64,000 nucleotides of DNA from IMG/VR virus record IMGVR_UViG_3300020027_000004, positions 1 through 64,000 of that record. The stretch is one strand, 5' to 3'. The translations under genes were made by a program, and so were the position numbers. A model generated the notes under the pieces. That model was not told the DNA's origin and ran no database searches. It worked only from the letters and a program-made list of their open reading frames with translations. This stretch comes from a virus. This document shows positions 23,954 through 31,750 of this stretch, piece by piece. The number at the start of each line of letters is the position of its first letter. The first letter of the stretch is position 1.

Positions 23954-24489
23954 GCGAGGTGTTCGCGTTCGTTCCGGTCACTCGGCGTTGGCGCGCGTCT
24001 CCGACCGCGAAGCGCGCGCAAGGTGCACCAACGCTGCGATGGCTTCGCTCGGCCGCCAAGCGCTGGTCGCATCCGGCATCGTTCTCTCCCTCCATCATGT
24101 GGAACCGCTGGGGTCCAGCGCACGAGCTCGGACATGTGCTCGTTGCTGGCGATGACGATGGTCGCTACCACTTCGCCTACGGGCTCTGCGGCATCGAAAC
24201 ATGCGACTGCACCAACGAGTGGTGTCTCGTCGTCGAGTGCGCCTCGATGATCATCTCTCGCGCGCTTCTCACCGCAGCCGGTTACCCGGACGTGGCCGAA
24301 CTCGAGCATCGCCAGACCGAAGGCGTGGAGTTCGTGGTGCTTCATCGCCGGCGAGCTCGCGCGTTGCTCAAGCGCATCGGGCTATGGCCTGTGCCCGTCA
24401 CGATCTTGGATCTGGAGAGCGCTCTCGAACGGCGATGTGCGCCAGCGCCCGCTGACGGAAACCTCACCGAGCCTACAGGGAACACATGA
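23950..24489 (+). CDS. Zincin-like HELGH metallopeptidase domain protein (179 aa)
   Basis: GTG 23950 overlaps the preceding TGA. WGPAHELGHVLVAG carries an HExxH zinc motif, and a downstream helix VECASMIISRALL supplies a candidate third ligand Glu, the layout of ImmA/IrrE-type metallopeptidases. Those proteins cleave repressors and often control prophage induction; whether this one does is unknown. A Cys cluster CDCTNEWC lies between. Confidence 0.5.
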   Translation: MSEVFAFVPVTRRWRASPTAKRAQGAPTLRWLRSAAKRWSHPASFSPSIMWNRWGPAHELGHVLVAGDDDGRYHFAYGLCGIETCDCTNEWCLVVECASMIISRALLTAAGYPDVAELEHRQTEGVEFVVLHRRRARALLKRIGLWPVPVTILDLESALERRCAPAPADGNLTEPTGNT

Positions 24490-24917
24490 CAGCAGCGAAC
24501 AAGATAAACGGCCACCATGCACCGATGCCCGCACAAGCCAAGCAACACGATCAAGATACGCCATCCTGGATCACGCGGTTGTTGCACGACGATCCCGAGG
24601 GATGGTGCCGCTTGCGTGGATTGCAAGCGATGCTCGCGTTACCGCCGACGAACCAGCGCCGGCGCGTCGTGGAAGTCGAGGTGGAGCGCGGGGTCTGGGA
24701 ACCAATCGACGAGCTCAGTATCGATCCCGAGCATCTCGTGCTCGCACAGTCAGGGGCGGAACTCGCGCACATCGCTGGCGAGCTCATGGCGCGCCGTGCA
24801 CGCCTCGAGTGGCGAATCGTTCCGAGCTCGGGGATCCCGCAATGGCGCATGGCCGCGCGCGGGGTGCGTGAGCACTTCGCCGACTACCGCGATCCGACGC
24901 GCGAGGCTGGGCCCTGA
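24486..24917 (+). CDS. Unknown protein (143 aa)
   Basis: ATG overlaps the preceding TGA. Disordered first 25 residues, then a beta-rich block RRVVEVEVERGVWEPIDELS and a helical end. No domain recognised. Confidence 0.55.
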   Translation: MTAANKINGHHAPMPAQAKQHDQDTPSWITRLLHDDPEGWCRLRGLQAMLALPPTNQRRRVVEVEVERGVWEPIDELSIDPEHLVLAQSGAELAHIAGELMARRARLEWRIVPSSGIPQWRMAARGVREHFADYRDPTREAGP

Positions 24918-25471
24918 TGTCCTCGAACGCGCAGCGGCATCTGACTCGGGTCGAGGCCGCGAAGCAACGCGCGGCGATCGCAGCGGAGGCGCGGCGCAAA
25001 GAGCGAGCGGATGCGAAACGCTCTGCCATTCGCGCGCTCATCGATCCGTTCCGCGAGCACGCGAGCATCGTGCTCGATGCACTCCTAGCCGACCAGGACG
25101 AGAACGGTCGGCGAGATGTCGCCGCGCTTCACGATGACATCGATAATTTGATCGATGTTGCTTTGCGGCATGCACGCGAGCGCTTTCCTCAGAGCCGATT
25201 CGAAACCGCATACATGTGGCGCGGTCGCGGTGGCGGATTCGGTGACGAGCGCGGCGATGTCTACTGCCGCTTCTGCGGCGAGCTCCAGCTCCCGAACATG
25301 CGGCGCACTAACGCATGGCGCAAGCGCGGCACGTTCAAGGAGATGCCGTGGACCCACCTGGCCATCTGCGCGCTGAAACACCTCGCGTTCGATCTTGATG
25401 TCGTCACGCCAGGAACGATGAAGCTACCGATCGACTCGCTCCCCAACCTCGAACCGAACGAGAGCCCATGA
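24917..25471 (+). CDS. Unknown protein with zinc-like pair (184 aa)
   Basis: Basic coiled N-terminus (residues 1-45), helical centre, then VYCRFCGELQLPNMRR near residue 115, a CxxCG motif. A later Cys (AICALKH) might complete the site. No family recognised. Confidence 0.55.
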   Translation: MSSNAQRHLTRVEAAKQRAAIAAEARRKERADAKRSAIRALIDPFREHASIVLDALLADQDENGRRDVAALHDDIDNLIDVALRHARERFPQSRFETAYMWRGRGGGFGDERGDVYCRFCGELQLPNMRRTNAWRKRGTFKEMPWTHLAICALKHLAFDLDVVTPGTMKLPIDSLPNLEPNESP

Positions 25472-26052
25472 ACCGAGAACGCCTGATCGAGATCGCACGC
25501 GCGAGCGCCAAGGCCAAGCCACAGAGCTACTACGCCGAGCCGTTCGAGCCGCACGAATGGGTCATCGACGCGATGCTTGGAGCGATGAAGGAGGCGGCAG
25601 CGTTCATCGAGACCGAGCTCCGCGCATCCGGTAGAGCATACGCGCGCAAGCTGGTAGATGAGGCGGCCGCGGATTCAAGCGTGGTGGGTGCGATACGCCT
25701 TGCTCACGAGCAAGTGACGAAGGAGCGCGAACGCGAACGCGCCGCGAAGGATGCCGCGTACCACGAGCGGAACCAGTGCGTGGCCGCGCTCGTCACGATG
25801 GCCACGATGCTCGGCTGGCGCCACGGCCTCGGACTTCACGACGAGTCGGATGCGAGTTGGGACCGCGAGTGGATGCACATCGTGTTCATCGACCTGCCGA
25901 CGGGCCAGGTGTCGTGGCACATCCACGATCGCGGGCTGCCGATGTTCCAGCACCTGAAGCCGTATCCCGGCACATGGGATGGCCACACCACCGACGAGAA
26001 GTATCAGCGGCTCGCCAAGCTCGAGGCGTGGCGCAGGGAGACCGCAGGATGA
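25468..26052 (+). CDS. Phage protein with WDGHTTDEKYQRL domain (194 aa)
   Basis: The C-terminal third contains WMHIVFIDLPTGQVSWHIHD and a Y-x-G-x-WDGHTTDEKYQRL ending, a short domain I recognise as recurrent in phage genomes but without known function. The N-terminal 120 residues are helical. ATG overlaps the preceding TGA. Confidence 0.65.
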   Translation: MNRERLIEIARASAKAKPQSYYAEPFEPHEWVIDAMLGAMKEAAAFIETELRASGRAYARKLVDEAAADSSVVGAIRLAHEQVTKERERERAAKDAAYHERNQCVAALVTMATMLGWRHGLGLHDESDASWDREWMHIVFIDLPTGQVSWHIHDRGLPMFQHLKPYPGTWDGHTTDEKYQRLAKLEAWRRETAG

Positions 26053-26234
26053 TGGAGCGTCAGGGCGAGGAGCTGCGGCCGCTCGCGCGAAGCGGGTGGC
26101 ACGAGAGGCGTCCGGAACAGATCGCGATCGCGCCCTCTGAGCTGCGGGGCGCCTGGCTCGCGTGGTGCGCGAGGCACTCACGACTCGTCCGCCTTCTTTG
26201 CGCCGGCCTGCAACCGAGCGCGCCTCGCAAGTAG
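26049..26234 (+). CDS. Small protein, end of plus-strand operon (61 aa)
   Basis: MMERQGEELRPLARSGWHER and a Trp/Arg-rich continuation. The stop lies inside the convergent membrane-protein gene, overlapping it by 57 bases. Marginal but coupled to its upstream neighbour. Confidence 0.45.
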   Translation: MMERQGEELRPLARSGWHERRPEQIAIAPSELRGAWLAWCARHSRLVRLLCAGLQPSAPRK

Positions 26235-26417
26235 CGCCTTGTCGGGTGTCGGCGGCAGCCGCTCTCCACGAAGCGTGGCGTCGCGAATATCCTCAAGCGT
26301 CCTCGCGATACGACCCAGGCGAGACACCGTCATGGCCGACCAGATGATCCAGAGGATCCAGCTGGTGAACATGAGGGCGCCAATCACGAGGCCGACGCCG
26401 AAACCGATTGTCATCAC
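26178..26417 (-). CDS. Single-pass membrane protein (79 aa)
   Basis: Begins MMTIGFGVGLVIGALMFTSW and continues with Leu/Ile/Trp, forming one strong transmembrane helix at residues 3-30, then a basic cytoplasmic tail with RLGRIARTLEDIRD. ATGA overlap with the recombinase gene makes them one operon. Function unknown. Confidence 0.6.
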   Translation of the reverse strand: MMTIGFGVGLVIGALMFTSWILWIIWSAMTVSRLGRIARTLEDIRDATLRGERLPPTPDKALLARRARLQAGAKKADES

Positions 26418-27154
26418 GACCGCACCGCCCGTTGAGTGCTTCGTCGCTTGGTGCTGGTGGGTCCCATGGCTTGCTTCACTCCACCCTCCGGGTTGTTCGC
26501 GTCAGCCGCGCGCAGCCGCGCGACGCCGACGGTACAGCGCAGTTCCTTTGCGATCGTTGACCACGACTTGCCTTGACGCCGCAACTCGATGACAGCCGCC
26601 GATGAGGGACCGTTCACCGGAGGCCGGCCGAGCCGTTTCCCCGACCGACGAGCGCGATCAAGTCCGAGCATGGTGCGCTCCCGAATCAGCGTGCGCTCGA
26701 ACGTTGCAACACCCGCGAGCACGGTGAGGATCAGGCCGCTGATTGCATCGCCGCCAGGCTTCACGTCGATTCCCTGCGAGGTCGCGACGAAGCGCACGCC
26801 AGCGTCCTTGAGCGCCTCGATGTTCGCGAGCACATCGAGAGTTGAGCGTCCCCAGCGATCCATCTTCCACACCGCGACCGCATCAATCTCTCCCTTGCGG
26901 GCAGCTTCGAGCACGCGCTGGAGACCTGGGCGACCGTTCCACGCACCGCTCGCCGACTCCTCGATACACAGCGCCACGACTCCACCGTGACGGTCGACCC
27001 ACGATTCAAGTTCTGCCCGAGCGAGACCCTGATCTTGGTCGAGCGTGGATACGCGGTGGTAGATCGCCACACGTATCGCCCCCCTTGTAGAAAACGGGGG
27101 GTCAATGCGGGTGCCCTGTACTGCCCGCTTCCGGCGATTTGCGGCCATGGGCAT
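26414..27154 (-). CDS. Small serine recombinase (resolvase/invertase family, 246 aa)
   Basis: Catalytic domain from about residue 28: RVAIYHRVSTLDQDQ with the nucleophile Ser, then SGAWNGRPGLQRVLEAAR, KMDRWGRSTLDVL, and FERTLIRERTMLGLDRARRSG. A short C-terminal HTH follows (SSAAVIELRRQGKSWSTIAKEL). Length fits resolvases/invertases, not large integrases. A GTG at about 27072 could be the true start since the first 27 residues are outside the family. It lies opposite an HTH gene with palindromes between. Confidence 0.85.
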   Translation of the reverse strand: MPMAANRRKRAVQGTRIDPPFSTRGAIRVAIYHRVSTLDQDQGLARAELESWVDRHGGVVALCIEESASGAWNGRPGLQRVLEAARKGEIDAVAVWKMDRWGRSTLDVLANIEALKDAGVRFVATSQGIDVKPGGDAISGLILTVLAGVATFERTLIRERTMLGLDRARRSGKRLGRPPVNGPSSAAVIELRRQGKSWSTIAKELRCTVGVARLRAADANNPEGGVKQAMGPTSTKRRSTQRAVRS

Positions 27155-27185
27155 AGCTTGTCAAATACGGTCGGTTATTACAAGA

Positions 27186-27201
27186 CCGCCCGAGCGGGCG
27201 G
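27186..27201. repeat. Perfect palindrome CCGCCCG-ag-CGGGCGG
   Basis: 7-bp arms with a two-base centre, in the gap between the divergent recombinase and HTH genes. Candidate operator or recombinase site. Confidence 0.5.
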
Positions 27202-27246
27202 GATCAGACCGGCAGCGGGGTGGGAGTTGCAATCCGGATTGGAATA

Positions 27247-27260
27247 TGGGCATATGCCCA
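27247..27260. promoter_or_regulatory. Perfect 14-bp palindrome before the HTH gene
   Basis: TGGGCATATGCCCA ends three bases before ATG 27264; the related TGGGCAT is repeated in the recombinase start at 27148-27154. Likely operator for the HTH protein or recombinase site. Confidence 0.5.
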
Positions 27261-27263
27261 CGC

Positions 27264-27884
27264 ATGAAGTCAACGTGGGTAACGACAGCGGCTGCGGCGG
27301 AGATTTTGGGCCTTCAGGTCGTTCGCGTGCAGCAACTCGACGAACACCTACGGCCGGAACGAGTCGACGCTGGCGCGACCCGGCCGGATGGGATCCGCAT
27401 CTACCGCCGGGACGTGATCGAGGCATACGCGAAGGCCCGCGCCGATGGTGCAGGACATCGTCAGCTTCGATGCGACGCGAGCGATCCCAGAGCCGACAAG
27501 CGGGACGAGGAAGATCTCAACGCCATGCAGCTCCATCGGCGGATCGCCGAGTACTACCGGTCGGTGGGCAACGACGAAGCTGCGATCGAGGCCGACGAGG
27601 TCGTGTTCAAGCTCGAGCGCGACGTCGCGGCTCGCGGAATCGCAGCTCAGCAAGAACTCGCCGCTCACGCGCAGCTGGTCGCGCAGCTCGAAGAGTTGGG
27701 TGTCGAGCTGAGTGCCGAGCAGCTGAAGCGAAGCTCGCGATACCTGCAAGGTCGGCTCGAGGATCGAGCACGCGTTGCGATCGCTCAGCCTGATCCAGGC
27801 GCTCCCGCCGCACCTGACGTTCCCCGGCACCGGGTGCGCCTCCGGCGTCGAGGGCGGCCGCGCGGTGTCGCTCGCGAGCGCTGA
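27264..27884 (+). CDS. MerR/Xis-like HTH protein with coiled coil (206 aa)
   Basis: ATG 27264 follows the palindrome. Residues 3-52 match the MerR/excisionase HTH (WVTTAAAAEILGLQVVRVQQL...RIYRRDVIEAYA). Residues 80-160 are a charged helical region likely to dimerise; the last 40 residues are Arg/Pro-rich. It may control the divergent recombinase; this is inferred from arrangement. Confidence 0.7.
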   Translation: MKSTWVTTAAAAEILGLQVVRVQQLDEHLRPERVDAGATRPDGIRIYRRDVIEAYAKARADGAGHRQLRCDASDPRADKRDEEDLNAMQLHRRIAEYYRSVGNDEAAIEADEVVFKLERDVAARGIAAQQELAAHAQLVAQLEELGVELSAEQLKRSSRYLQGRLEDRARVAIAQPDPGAPAAPDVPRHRVRLRRRGRPRGVARER

Positions 27885-27992
27885 GCGGCGAGTCGTCGTC
27901 CGCGCTGGTATCCGAATGCTCGCGACCATCGACGCGATCAACTCGCCGCGATGCGCGAGTACGTAGCAGCCGAGCGCAACAATCATCGCCGG

Positions 27993-28628
27993 CTAGGGCA
28001 TGTCGATCACGAGCCAGCCGGGCTCGTTGTGGTTCGGTCCGCCGAGCCAGCCGTGCATCCGCTGCGGAGACCCAATACCGATCGATGGCGTGACCACGAT
28101 GTCCGGTAGCGTGCCCGTGCGCGTCCATCCTGGGCCATTGCTTGCCGGGCCGTCGATCAGCCACTCGCCCGCTGGCGTCTTGCACACGATGGATTCTCGC
28201 GGCCCGTTCCGCTGATATCCGTCGATGTCGTTGAACGAGCCAGAGTCGTATAGAGCGCCCGCTGGCGCGTTGCTGATGGTCACGAGCTCGCCGGTATCGC
28301 TGCGCTTGTAGAGGCGCGAGCGGCTCTCCTGGCGCGCGTCATCGGCGCGGAACACGAAGCCGCACACGCACCGTTCCGGCCATCGCGCATCGTCGATCGA
28401 CACGGTCTTGCCCGTGTGGTCTCCGTCGAGCGATGACTCGATGGTCCCGCGCTCACGCCCGATCGAGATCTCCGCATCGTGATGGTTCCAGGTAACGACG
28501 TCTCCGCCGGGGTAGCGCGGCGCCGTCCGACCGCATGGCCCGGTGTCGCCATCCAATGCGAATCGACGGAGACTGAGCAAGATCTCGTCAGTGGACGTGA
28601 GCAGGAAACAGCGGATGCGTGACGGCAT
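27993..28628 (-). CDS. Phage protein with DGPASNG/WTRTG motif (211 aa)
   Basis: Zinc-like CVCGFVFRADDARQ near residue 87, LYDSGSFNDIDGYQ, and a C-terminal DGPASNGPGWTRTG...PSIG...HGWLGGPNHNEPG. I recognise this as a widespread phage protein family of unknown function. TACTCT ends five bases before the ATG. Confidence 0.7.
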   Translation of the reverse strand: MPSRIRCFLLTSTDEILLSLRRFALDGDTGPCGRTAPRYPGGDVVTWNHHDAEISIGRERGTIESSLDGDHTGKTVSIDDARWPERCVCGFVFRADDARQESRSRLYKRSDTGELVTISNAPAGALYDSGSFNDIDGYQRNGPRESIVCKTPAGEWLIDGPASNGPGWTRTGTLPDIVVTPSIGIGSPQRMHGWLGGPNHNEPGWLVIDMP

Positions 28629-28633
28629 GCCAG

Positions 28634-28639
28634 AGAGTA
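28634..28639 (-). promoter_or_regulatory. -10 element TACTCT for the gene ending at 27993
   Basis: On the minus strand, five bases before ATG 28628; the opposing TACGAT at 28667-28672 serves ATG 28682, another short divergent pair. Confidence 0.4.
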
Positions 28640-28666
28640 GCGCGATCCCCTGATGTCAGAGCGCGC

Positions 28667-28672
28667 TACGAT
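28667..28672 (+). promoter_or_regulatory. -10 element TACGAT for the accessory operon
   Basis: Nine bases before ATG 28682; no Shine-Dalgarno site between. Confidence 0.4.
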
Positions 28673-28681
28673 GATGCCGCT

Positions 28682-28954
28682 ATGGCTACAAAGCTCGAGC
28701 TATCCACCACCCAAGTAAACTGGCGCCGCGCCGCCATCACCGGCAAGGCATTCACGAGCGCACACGTGACGTGCCGTTTTGCCGACCTCCTCGATCCCGA
28801 GTTTCGGGCCTGGATTATCCAGGTGCGCTCGCGCATCGAGGCCGGTGGCGAGTTCAAGATCCAGATCCCGCCCACGGACGCGGACGACATCATCAAGTCA
28901 AAACTGTTTGCGCCCGCCGCCGAACTTGAGATGGATGCCGTCAGACCGGTTTGA
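28682..28954 (+). CDS. Small protein of unknown function (90 aa)
   Basis: Begins MATKLELSTTQVNWRRAAIT; mixed beta/helix, acidic C-terminus. First gene of the accessory operon. No family recognised. Confidence 0.55.
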   Translation: MATKLELSTTQVNWRRAAITGKAFTSAHVTCRFADLLDPEFRAWIIQVRSRIEAGGEFKIQIPPTDADDIIKSKLFAPAAELEMDAVRPV

Positions 28955-28968
28955 TACACCTGAAGCGG

Positions 28969-29196
28969 ATGACGAAGGCTGAGCGTATCACCCGAGCACA
29001 GGCCGAGTTGATGTGCCCGGTGGTTCCCCGGACGGCCCACGAGCACAACCTCGTTGCACTGTGGTGGGATCTCGAGTCGATGCGCGATGGCAATCCGCTG
29101 TGCTCGTTGAGCGCGATGAAGATGGCCGACAGGTTGCGCGCGCGATCCGTGATGGTCGCCACGAAGTCAGAGAGCAGGGTGGCCGTATGCCGGTGA
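28969..29196 (+). CDS. Small protein of unknown function (75 aa)
   Basis: ATG 28969 chosen; a TTG at 28951 would overlap the preceding stop and is also possible. MTKAERITRAQAELMCPVVP start; helical. Overlaps the next gene by ten bases. Confidence 0.5.
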   Translation: MTKAERITRAQAELMCPVVPRTAHEHNLVALWWDLESMRDGNPLCSLSAMKMADRLRARSVMVATKSESRVAVCR

Positions 29197-29366
29197 TCCT
29201 GGCGCGTGTGTGGTGCACGCTCGTCGGTCACAAGTGGCGCGTGCTCGCGGTCAACGCGGAGCTCGCGGGCTCGGACCCGCTCGTCGGAACGTTCGCGCTG
29301 TGCCTCCGGTGTCCAACCGTCTGGGATGACCTCGAAGGCCAGCGAACGGTAAGGACAGAGCGATGA
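29187..29366 (+). CDS. Small Cys-pair protein (59 aa)
   Basis: MPVILARVWCTLVGHKWRVL then LCLRCPTVWDD: a C...H...CxxC zinc-ribbon-like core. Stop overlaps the next ATG. Confidence 0.5.
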   Translation: MPVILARVWCTLVGHKWRVLAVNAELAGSDPLVGTFALCLRCPTVWDDLEGQRTVRTER

Positions 29367-29650
29367 GTGACATTCTCGATCTCGAGGTGTGGATCAAGCG
29401 CAAGCGCATCAGCGACTGCACCCACGCTGCTGCCGATGTGGACGAGGCTGCGGCCTCGCTCACGTGCCAGTTCTGTGGTGTCGAGCTCGATCCGTGGTGG
29501 TTCCTGCGCAAGATGGCGCGCGATCTCTCTGTTGCGAAGTTCACGCTCCACCAAGCCAACAAAGAGGCGAAGCGACTGGCCGAGGAGATCGACGAACTCA
29601 CGCGCCAACGGAACAACCTGCGCGCGCAGATTCGGCGGGCCGAGCGATGA
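29363..29650 (+). CDS. Zinc knuckle plus coiled coil (95 aa)
   Basis: TCQFCGVELDPWWFLRKMA is a CxxCG knuckle I recognise in small phage proteins, followed by a coiled coil (ANKEAKRLAEEIDELTRQRNN). Function unknown. ATGA overlap upstream. Confidence 0.6.
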   Translation: MSDILDLEVWIKRKRISDCTHAAADVDEAAASLTCQFCGVELDPWWFLRKMARDLSVAKFTLHQANKEAKRLAEEIDELTRQRNNLRAQIRRAER

Positions 29651-29832
29651 GCCGCGAGCTCGTCAACTTCCTCGGGTGGTGCGTGATCCGCGGGGTTGTG
29701 TTCGTCATGCTCGATCGTGCGCTGGTGCACGACGCGGAGACATCGTTCGCATTCTGGTGCGCGTTCTCGCTCGTGGACCTCGTGCGCATCACGGATGGTG
29801 CGGTGGACCGCCACCGCGAAAGGGATCGCTGA
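29647..29832 (+). CDS. Small membrane protein (61 aa)
   Basis: One or two hydrophobic helices (FLGWCVIRGVVFVML; TSFAFWCAFSLVDLV) and a basic end. ATGA overlap with the previous gene. Function unknown. Confidence 0.5.
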   Translation: MSRELVNFLGWCVIRGVVFVMLDRALVHDAETSFAFWCAFSLVDLVRITDGAVDRHRERDR

Positions 29833-30083
29833 TGAGACAACCGCGACAGCAAGCAAACGTTGGCGATGTCTTCGGGCGACTTACCATCATCGCGATCGTA
29901 CGTCTCCCACCGCACAGCCACCCGCTTTCAGCAAGGCGGCTTACCGAATTGCTGGTGTTGGAGATTCGCGGCCGGTTCGATCATGGGCAACGGAGCTCGA
30001 CCGCGATCGCGAAGTGGATGGGGATCGACAGATATCTCGTTCGCGCCGTGCTCGAAGGCCGGTCATGGGTGGATGTCCAATGA
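29832..30083 (+). CDS. Small HTH-like protein (83 aa)
   Basis: ATG shares a base with the previous TGA. VGDVFGRLTIIAIV resembles the first strands of several phage HNH-associated proteins, and the C-terminal STAIAKWMGIDRYLVRAVLEG is a helix-turn-helix-like stretch. Possibly DNA binding. Confidence 0.5.
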   Translation: MRQPRQQANVGDVFGRLTIIAIVRLPPHSHPLSARRLTELLVLEIRGRFDHGQRSSTAIAKWMGIDRYLVRAVLEGRSWVDVQ

Positions 30084-30367
30084 GGATGAGCATTCGCCAA
30101 TTGCACGAGACGGCATATCGGAAGCGGATGGGGATGGTCGGCGTGCTTTCCGTTTGTATCTGCGCATTCCCCGTCGTCAAAGAGGAGACCGGTACCGAGC
30201 ACAGCAAGCACTGCCCCGCGCACCAGATGATCCTGGCCCAGCGCGAACTCGCCGCAGGTGAGTCGTCAATCGTGATCGATGAGGCCATCGCAGAAGCCTC
30301 ATCGTTCGAGGTCGAGCGCTTGAGCAACCTCGTGGGCAAGCGGCGCAAGGCGAGGACGGCACCATGA
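30080..30367 (+). CDS. Small protein of unknown function (95 aa)
   Basis: MRMSIRQLHETAYRKRMGMV; a Cys-containing hydrophobic patch (VCICAF, HCPAHQ) and helical tail. No family recognised. Confidence 0.5.
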   Translation: MRMSIRQLHETAYRKRMGMVGVLSVCICAFPVVKEETGTEHSKHCPAHQMILAQRELAAGESSIVIDEAIAEASSFEVERLSNLVGKRRKARTAP

Positions 30368-30723
30368 TCCGCACGTGGATGGTGGAGATGGCCGTGGTCA
30401 CGGTGGTCTTGGCGACCGTCGCGATCGCGAGCGGAGGTGGAGCGGTCGAGCTGCTCGGCGCGACCGCTGTGGTGCTCACGTTCGGGCACGCGCAAGTAGC
30501 TGAGCGACTCGCAGAACGTGATGCTGCGCGTGTGCGCCCGAGCGTCGCCTGCCATCGCTGGGCTGTGCGCTACCTGCTCGCCAAGGAGACCATGTGGTGC
30601 GCATACTTCGTGATGCACCGCTCGTGGTCAGCGCTCGCCGGCGTCGGCTTGTTCCTCGCGTACCCGGCGTGGCGGCGATGGTGGCGAGCCCGGCATCCGC
30701 TCGCAAGAGTCGAGGTTGCGTGA
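30364..30723 (+). CDS. Membrane protein (119 aa), holin-like by topology
   Basis: Three hydrophobic helices at about residues 5-24, 28-42 and 88-106, with basic loops. Size and topology would fit a holin, but holins lack sequence signatures and the lysis-enzyme candidate is 3 kb away. ATGA overlap upstream. Confidence 0.5.
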   Translation: MIRTWMVEMAVVTVVLATVAIASGGGAVELLGATAVVLTFGHAQVAERLAERDAARVRPSVACHRWAVRYLLAKETMWCAYFVMHRSWSALAGVGLFLAYPAWRRWWRARHPLARVEVA

Positions 30724-30923
30724 GCGGGCGAGAGGAACGCGCGGCGATCATCCGGGCTGCGCACCTGGAACCGATCCCTGAGGGTGTGCTGGTTTGGTGT
30801 GGCGGCCTAGGATCTGCCGTGCACAACGAGCGGCTGCCATCGCTCAAGATGGCCATCAACGAGGCGAAAGTGTCTCTCGCGTGGCGCGAGTGGCGAAGAC
30901 TTCGCCGCGGCGGACCACCATGA
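30720..30923 (+). CDS. Small protein, paralogue of next gene (67 aa)
   Basis: GTG overlaps the preceding TGA. Contains LVWCGGLGSAVH and INEAKVSLAWREW, aligning with FIGGLSQPVHH and VNATKVALAYRSL of the following gene, so the two are diverged tandem copies. Function unknown. Confidence 0.5.
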   Translation: MSGREERAAIIRAAHLEPIPEGVLVWCGGLGSAVHNERLPSLKMAINEAKVSLAWREWRRLRRGGPP

Positions 30924-31222
30924 GCGCACGTGTTCGCGAACGCCGCGCAGCAATCGCGCGGCTCGTGGCATCGGCGGAGGTCGAGGCGACCGAGGGAGCG
31001 AGCTACGTGATCGTGTTCATCGGCGGTCTGAGCCAGCCCGTCCACCACGATGTTGATGGGTTCGTTCAGCGTCCATCGTTCGCGGTCCGCGTCAACGCCA
31101 CGAAGGTCGCGCTCGCGTATCGAAGCCTGCGGCCGCGCCAAATCATGACGGGTGGTCTTGCGCGCGTTGGAGGCGTGATTGCGATCTACCCACGCTCGTT
31201 GTCATACCTCGACGGTATCTAG
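30920..31222 (+). CDS. Small protein, paralogue of previous gene (100 aa)
   Basis: ERRAAIARLVASAEVEAT start parallels EERAAIIRAAHLEPI of the previous gene; beta-rich middle and a Gly-rich end. Function unknown. ATGA overlap upstream. Confidence 0.5.
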   Translation: MSARVRERRAAIARLVASAEVEATEGASYVIVFIGGLSQPVHHDVDGFVQRPSFAVRVNATKVALAYRSLRPRQIMTGGLARVGGVIAIYPRSLSYLDGI

Positions 31223-31228
31223 GGACCT

Positions 31229-31750
31229 ATGACCGAACGCCTGACCGATGAGGAACGCAACGCCACCGTTTCATTCTGCGTCACGTGCTTCGCCGACTCG
31301 CTCGATGGATCGTGGGGCTCCGGCGTACTCGATGGCGGCCACTGCCTCAACTGCGGTGCTGGCGGCGGAACCGTCGAGATGAAGCGCTGGCAGGTGGAGG
31401 AGATTCGCCGGAACGCGAGCTGGGTCGGCCGGCGCTACTACCCGAGCTCGGAAGATCGCGAGCTCGCGCAAGAGCGGCTGTCCCTCCTTGCGCTCGTGCC
31501 GAAGTTCGTGGGGCGGAGCGCGAAGCAAGACACCAAGCATCCCCAAACGTGGTGGGTCACCCAACGTACGCCGACCGGACACCCGCTCGAAACTCGGTCG
31601 GTGTCGCAAGCCTTCACCGCCAACTCTGCGGATGAGGCGCTCGACTTCTCGCGGCTGAGCTCGTTGCCGTACGTGTCCCCGTCTGCGTTCGGCGATGCAG
31701 ACGATGCTGCGACCGCATCGGGTGCACGCGATGGCGGAGGACCTCCGTGA
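31229..31750 (+). CDS. Zinc-ribbon protein (173 aa)
   Basis: SFCVTCFADS and HCLNCGAGGG near residues 15-50 form a four-Cys ribbon. The middle is basic (WVGRRYYPSSEDREL); the C-terminus is Ser/Ala/Asp-rich and probably disordered. Function unknown. Confidence 0.6.
   Translation: MTERLTDEERNATVSFCVTCFADSLDGSWGSGVLDGGHCLNCGAGGGTVEMKRWQVEEIRRNASWVGRRYYPSSEDRELAQERLSLLALVPKFVGRSAKQDTKHPQTWWVTQRTPTGHPLETRSVSQAFTANSADEALDFSRLSSLPYVSPSAFGDADDAATASGARDGGGPP

Noticed and set aside
27348-27986. Minus-strand frame starting MIVALGCYVLAHRGELIASM
   Set aside because: The first 25 residues look membrane-like, but the rest is antisense to the HTH gene; only the plus frame has a family match.
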